9,867 nt of DNA from an uncultured Eubacteriales bacterium (GTDB lineage: Bacteria; Bacillota; Clostridia; Lachnospirales; Lachnospiraceae), in contig CASEDW010000174.1 in the NCBI GenBank assembly GCA_949286775.1, forward strand, positions 1-9,867. Direction: 5' to 3'. The notes beneath the pieces were generated by a model. That model was given only the letters and a program-made list of their open reading frames with translations, made no database searches and had not been told where the DNA came from. The position numbers and the translations under genes were made by a program. This document shows, piece after piece, positions 7,225 through 9,867 of the stretch; the first letter of the stretch is position 1; each line of letters opens with the position of its first letter.

Positions 7225-7785
7225 TTAGAAATCAAGATTTCTCAAATAGGGCATAAGCATCTGTGTGATCTCTTCATCTGAGCAGTCAAAATAGCCTGAA
7301 TTATCTTTTGACGCAAGACGAAATCCCGCGCCTACGCCTTTTGTAGGTCTGATCTCAAGTCCCTGTCTGATCTCTTGTGCAAGCTGCGCTTTTAAAGCGT
7401 CGCAGACATCTTCGGTTTCAACGGCATACTCGCCGGCGTTTTCGCCGTTTAAAGCCGCTTTTATAAGCGATCCTAAAAATTCGGCATTGAGCGTTTTCTT
7501 TACGTCGGAAGAAAGAATCTTTTCAAACTCTTTTTTGATTTCCGCTTTAAAAGAGAGCACCGCGTCACGTCTGGCCTGTTCAGCGGAAATAAGGGCGTTT
7601 TCTTTCATGGTATTTATCTCTTTTTCCGCCGTTGATTTTATATTGGCAGCGTCAGCTTTGGCGTCAGAAACGATAGATTCAGCTTTTTTCTTTGCTTCGG
7701 CGATAATAGCTTCGGCTTCGGCGTTGGCAGCATCGATACCTTCTTTGCGGATCGATGAAACCAGATCTTGAATCTGTAATTCCAT
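7225..7785 (-). CDS. atpE: V-type ATPase subunit E (peripheral stalk)
   Basis: The 186-residue protein is the first gene of the operon. Residues about 10-90 form one long, charged, alanine-rich helix (EAEAIIAEAKKKAES and similar repeats) suited to a coiled-coil stalk. About 95-186 is a compact domain that would bind the top of the A3B3 head, ending in a DEEITQMLMPYLRNL helix. In other V-ATPases subunit E pairs with a second stalk helix (G or H). No such gene is present nearby, so the partner is either encoded elsewhere or E pairs with itself or another protein. A clear AAAGGAG lies before the ATG. The upstream 125-nt gap contains the likely operon promoter. Confidence 0.93.
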   Translation of the reverse strand: MELQIQDLVSSIRKEGIDAANAEAEAIIAEAKKKAESIVSDAKADAANIKSTAEKEINTMKENALISAEQARRDAVLSFKAEIKKEFEKILSSDVKKTLNAEFLGSLIKAALNGENAGEYAVETEDVCDALKAQLAQEIRQGLEIRPTKGVGAGFRLASKDNSGYFDCSDEEITQMLMPYLRNLDF

Positions 7786-7877
7786 AGTTTCTCCTTTCAG
7801 TGGTTATTTCTCGGGAAAATCATTCTATAATAAAGCAGACATATGCATGATTTTCTACCGGGATATAATAATTCTTT

Positions 7878-7906
7878 ATTATCTTACATTTTGTAATTAT
7901 TTACAA
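7878..7906 (-). promoter_or_regulatory. predicted sigma-70-type promoter of the atp operon
   Basis: On the minus strand TTGTAA (7906-7901) and GATAAT (7883-7878) are separated by exactly 17 nt. Transcription would start near 7871 and leave a leader of about 86 nt before atpE. It begins right after the tetR stop codon, in the only sizeable gap upstream of the operon. The region is AT-rich, so alternative -10 boxes such as TATTAT just downstream are possible. Confidence 0.55.
7884..7906. promoter_or_regulatory. overlapping inverted repeats over the atp promoter, candidate TetR operator
   Basis: Read on the minus strand, TTGTAA-ATAA-TTACAA (7906-7891) is a perfect 6-bp inverted repeat. The second arm is reused in TTACA-AAA-TGTAA (7896-7884), a perfect 5-bp inverted repeat. 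Three alternating half-sites therefore cover the -35 box and most of the promoter spacer, the classic place for a repressor. The adjacent TetR-family gene makes its product the natural candidate. Short AT-rich repeats also arise by chance, so this remains inference. Confidence 0.45.
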
Positions 7907-7910
7907 GAAA

Positions 7911-8492
7911 TTATTTTTCTCCGATTGCGTATCTGTGCATAACATTTAGCAGCAGATCCAGGGTTTCTTCTTTTTTTTCTCCGAAAAGGTACGGAGCGTA
8001 ATCTGACATACCATAGGATAAAAAAATCATAGCGGACAGATTGCTGAGTACTTTGGGATCGCATTCGCCGTTCCCTTTTGCAAGCAGTGAAATGGTCTTT
8101 GTGAAAAAACGTTCTTCAAAGGCGCGGAAAGCTTCCCAGCGTTTATCACCGACTTTTTCACGTATTTCGATCATATCTATATAGTTCGCGAAACGTGAAT
8201 TTAAGAATATCTTTTTATACAGTATGCGGATTTCATCAAGGCTTGCGCCGCCGTCGACCGCATCTTTAAGCTGATTGTATTCTCGTTCCATCTGCCATGC
8301 GATGGCTTTCAGAAAATATTCTTCTTTGGATTCGAATAATATATAAAAATATCCTTTCGACGCGTTGATTAACGAAACAAGTTTATCAACGGTGACATTT
8401 TTGTATCCGCGTTCGGCGATAAGCCTGAATCCTTTGTCAAACAGGATCAGCCGGTGTTTTTCTTTTTCTTCTTCGGTAAATATTTTCGGCAT
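7911..8492 (-). CDS. TetR/AcrR-family transcriptional regulator
   Basis: With the start chosen here the protein has 193 residues. The N-terminal TetR helix-turn-helix spans about 15-60: a FDKGFRLIAERGYKNVTV helix block, then DKLVSLINASKGYFYILFESKEEYF, where NASKGYFY is the recognition helix. The rest (about 65-193) is a helical ligand-binding and dimer domain whose ligand cannot be read from sequence. I chose the ATG at 8492 because it has GAGGTG six nt upstream. The in-frame ATG at 8528 lies inside a predicted extended -10 box and has no ribosome site. The gene precedes the atp operon on the same strand by 125 nt, without an obvious terminator, so it probably controls that operon and itself; some read-through into atpE is possible. 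Confidence 0.9.
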   Translation of the reverse strand: MPKIFTEEEKEKHRLILFDKGFRLIAERGYKNVTVDKLVSLINASKGYFYILFESKEEYFLKAIAWQMEREYNQLKDAVDGGASLDEIRILYKKIFLNSRFANYIDMIEIREKVGDKRWEAFRAFEERFFTKTISLLAKGNGECDPKVLSNLSAMIFLSYGMSDYAPYLFGEKKEETLDLLLNVMHRYAIGEK

Positions 8493-8498
8493 CTTTGT

Positions 8499-8504
8499 CA
8501 CCTC
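8499..8504 (-). promoter_or_regulatory. ribosome binding site deciding the tetR start
   Basis: GAGGTG on the minus strand sits six nt before the ATG at 8492. No comparable site precedes the in-frame ATG at 8528. Together with the promoter at 8519-8527 this fixes the shorter start. Confidence 0.75.
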
Positions 8505-8518
8505 ATCTGTTTTTTTGA

Positions 8519-8527
8519 AGTATAGCA
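8519..8527 (-). promoter_or_regulatory. predicted extended -10 promoter of the tetR gene
   Basis: The minus strand reads TGCTATACT, an extended -10 element (TGn plus TATACT). The matching -35 position (TTTTAA at 8547-8542, 17-nt spacing) is weak, which extended -10 promoters tolerate. Transcription would begin near 8512, leaving a leader of about 20 nt before the ATG at 8492. Confidence 0.55.
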
Positions 8528-8598
8528 TATATAGATTTCAATTAAAATGTGTGTAAACCACAAAACTTAAATGAACGAACACTATATCAATTATTATG

Positions 8599-8640
8599 TT
8601 GTTCCTTAACGACAAATTATTGTATACTACTGTGTATAAT
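8599..8640 (+). promoter_or_regulatory. predicted promoter region of the HD-GYP gene
   Basis: A TATACT box (8623-8628) is preceded by TTGTTC (8599-8604) at 18-nt spacing. A perfect TATAAT (8635-8640) follows 12 nt downstream, as part of a TGTATA direct repeat (8621-8626 and 8633-8638). Either -10 could serve; the TATAAT has no good -35 at 17 nt. The gap 8529-8725 between tetR and this gene holds the two back-to-back promoters, and transcription from here leaves a leader of roughly 75-90 nt. Confidence 0.45.
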
Positions 8641-8655
8641 AATATTGAGGTAAGA

Positions 8656-8696
8656 AGCCAAATCGCTATTTTCTGCGTTTTGCAGAACACAAGGCT
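8656..8696 (+). promoter_or_regulatory. small two-stem structure in the 5' leader of the HD-GYP gene
   Basis: TTCTGC (8671-8676) and GCAGAA (8682-8687) pair perfectly around a GTTTT loop. The outer segments AGCC (8656-8659) and GGCT (8693-8696) can close a second, shorter stem around purine-rich internal loops. It ends about 18 nt before the ribosome site. I do not recognise a known riboswitch, and without a T-run it is not a terminator. Confidence 0.3.
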
Positions 8697-8725
8697 ACAC
8701 ATATAAATTCCACAGGAGAGTGTTT

Positions 8726-9799
8726 ATGAAGGAAACGGATAATATTTCGAATACGCTGCTGATCGTTGACGACAGCGAGTTAAACAGAGTCATTATTTCT
8801 GAAATTTTTTCTGATTCTTATAATATAATGGAAGCAGCCGACGGAGCCGAGGGGCTTAAAGTTTTTCATGAAAACAAAGACGAAATCTGCGCGGTTCTTC
8901 TGGATGTTATCATGCCGGTGATGGACGGAATAGAATTTTTGAGAATATTTAAAAAAGAAGGTGAAATAAAAAATATTCCCGTATTTCTGATAACGGCGTC
9001 GGAAAGCACTGATGTCTTAAGAGAAGCGTATGATCTCGGAGTAATGGACGTAATAAACAAACCTGTCATACCTTATATGATACGCCGAAGGGTTGACTCG
9101 GTGATCGAGCTGTTTCAGGCGAGGAAAAAACTCAGAGCTAAAGTCATTCAGCAGAATTTTGAGCTGTTGAAACAGGCTGAAAAGATAATAGAGCTGAATC
9201 AGGGAATGATCGAATCCCTTTCAACCGCCATTGAATTTCGAAGCTGTGAGTCCGGCGAACATGTACGGCGTATCCGCGATATAACGCGTCTGATACTTCA
9301 AAAGACGTCGTTTGCCGGGCCGCTTACTGATGATGAGATAGAGCTTATTTCTCTTGCGGCCGTAATGCATGACGTCGGCAAAATAGCGGTTTCAGATCAG
9401 ATATTGAACAAACCGGTCAAGCTTTCCGCTGAGGAATTCGATATAATGAAGACCCATACTGTAAAGGGCGCTGAACTGCTCAGCCAGATTCCTCAGATGA
9501 AATCCCATGAATCATATAAATACGCGTATGAAATAGCGAGACATCACCATGAACGCTGGGACGGAAGAGGATATCCGGACAAGCTTAAAGGAGACGAAAT
9601 ACCAATCAGCGCTCAGATAGTCTCTATCGCCGATGTTTACGACGCCCTTGTGAGCAAACGCGTATATAAAGACGCGTTCGAATATGACAAAGCCGTCGAA
9701 ATGATTAAAAACGGCGAGTGCGGAACATTTAATCCTAAATTGCTGGAGGCGTTTTTGAAAATCGAAAAAGAATGCAGGAAACTTTACACGGAAAGATAA
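8726..9799 (+). CDS. receiver-HD-GYP response regulator, predicted cyclic-di-GMP phosphodiesterase
   Basis: The 357-residue cytoplasmic protein joins a receiver domain (about 10-130) to a coiled linker (about 130-160) and an HD-GYP domain (about 160-350). The receiver has the acidic pair D15/D16, the phosphorylated aspartate D60 in LLDVIMPVMDG, T90 and K112. The HD-GYP domain keeps the metal ligands and signature: H179 (GEHVRRIR), H215-D216 (MHDVGKI), H244 (KTHTVKG), H274-H275-E276 with GRGYP (281-284 region), and D303 (IADVYDAL). It should hydrolyse c-di-GMP when phosphorylated by a partner kinase not in this window. I chose the ATG at 8726, seven nt after AGGAG; an in-frame GTG at 8720 lies too close to that site. 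It carries no output DNA-binding domain. A short 12-nt gap leads to the next gene, so they probably form one operon. Confidence 0.93.
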   Translation: MKETDNISNTLLIVDDSELNRVIISEIFSDSYNIMEAADGAEGLKVFHENKDEICAVLLDVIMPVMDGIEFLRIFKKEGEIKNIPVFLITASESTDVLREAYDLGVMDVINKPVIPYMIRRRVDSVIELFQARKKLRAKVIQQNFELLKQAEKIIELNQGMIESLSTAIEFRSCESGEHVRRIRDITRLILQKTSFAGPLTDDEIELISLAAVMHDVGKIAVSDQILNKPVKLSAEEFDIMKTHTVKGAELLSQIPQMKSHESYKYAYEIARHHHERWDGRGYPDKLKGDEIPISAQIVSIADVYDALVSKRVYKDAFEYDKAVEMIKNGECGTFNPKLLEAFLKIEKECRKLYTER

Positions 9800-9811
9800 A
9801 AGGAGGTGCAC

Positions 9812-9867
9812 ATGGAAGACAGAGTAAAAAATATACTTACAGGCGCGGGAATAGATCCTGACAGCGC
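9812..9867 (+). CDS. start of a probable histidine-phosphotransfer (Hpt) protein, truncated by window edge
   Basis: An ATG at 9812 follows a perfect AGGAGG (9801-9806) at five nt, 12 nt after the HD-GYP stop codon. The 18 visible complete codons give MEDRVKNILTGAGIDPDS. The short helix followed by a G-I-D-x-D-S motif is how many Hpt domains begin, just before a LxRFxGN helix that would lie outside the window. Together with the response regulator upstream, an Hpt relay protein is plausible. The reading frame is certain to be open but the family is inferred from very few residues. Confidence 0.6.
   Translation, partial: MEDRVKNILTGAGIDPDS

Noticed and set aside
7865..7882. ATAATAA-TTCT-TTATTAT inverted repeat at the atp promoter -10
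   Set aside because: It consists only of A/T in the arms and coincides with the -10 box; too weak for a terminator and not distinctive enough to call an operator.
8588..8622. A 35-bp imperfect dyad (CAATTATT ... AATTATTG, seven of eight outer pairs) upstream of the HD-GYP promoter
   Set aside because: The arms are almost pure A/T, the spacer is long and the inner part does not pair, so chance is the best explanation.
8641..8725. GEMM-type c-di-GMP riboswitch before the HD-GYP gene
   Set aside because: The conserved GEMM sequence blocks and tetraloop/receptor are absent, and the leader is too short and AT-rich for the full fold.
8720..8725. GTG at 8720 as start of the HD-GYP gene
   Set aside because: It overlaps or directly abuts the AGGAG site, leaving no spacing for initiation; the ATG at 8726 has seven nt.
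1..9867. CRISPR arrays, tRNA/rRNA genes, insertion sequences, phage or defence genes
   Set aside because: No repeat-spacer pattern, cloverleaf, transposase, integrase or terminal repeats are visible on either strand; the window reads as ordinary core chromosome.

Overview
The window looks like chromosomal DNA of a low-to-moderate GC anaerobic bacterium with strong Shine-Dalgarno sites (AGGAG/GGAGG in front of almost every gene). The TetR regulator and the receiver-HD-GYP protein have the flavour of gut Clostridia (Lachnospiraceae/Oscillospiraceae-like). The seven-gene V-ATPase layout with a DUF2764 member is shared with Treponema-type spirochaetes, Chlamydia and Bacteroidetes, so a spirochaete is not excluded. 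The taxonomic call is by recognition only, not by a search.

Layout: positions 1-60 hold what may be the last codons of a plus-strand gene. A 30-nt perfect palindrome (86-115) follows and serves as terminator between that gene and the minus-strand block. From 7785 down to 127 runs one tightly packed minus-strand operon, read right to left: atpE, a DUF2764 gene, atpA, atpB, atpD, atpI, atpK, then a zinc-ribbon membrane protein as last gene. Most spacings are 10-13 nt, with the ribosome binding site touching the upstream stop codon. atpD and atpI overlap as ATGA. An AT-rich 62-nt gap precedes atpK, the ring subunit needed in most copies. Upstream of atpE lies a 125-nt gap with a sigma-70-like promoter covered by inverted repeats built from TGTAA/TTACA half-sites, and then a TetR-family regulator gene on the same strand. 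Across a divergent promoter region (8529-8725) the plus strand carries a receiver-HD-GYP response regulator (predicted c-di-GMP phosphodiesterase), followed by the start of a gene that looks like a histidine-phosphotransfer protein cut by the window edge.

How it works together: AtpA/AtpB form the catalytic head, AtpD the central shaft, AtpE the peripheral stalk, AtpI and AtpK the membrane motor. The DUF2764 protein sits where subunit C is encoded in canonical V-ATPase operons, and is the best candidate for a rotor-ring adaptor. No C, F or second stalk (G/H) gene is visible although both ends of the operon are in view. AtpK carries the side chains that bind Na+ in the Enterococcus hirae ring, so the machine is predicted to move sodium. 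The TetR protein is the obvious candidate regulator. The right-hand genes appear to be an independent signalling unit.
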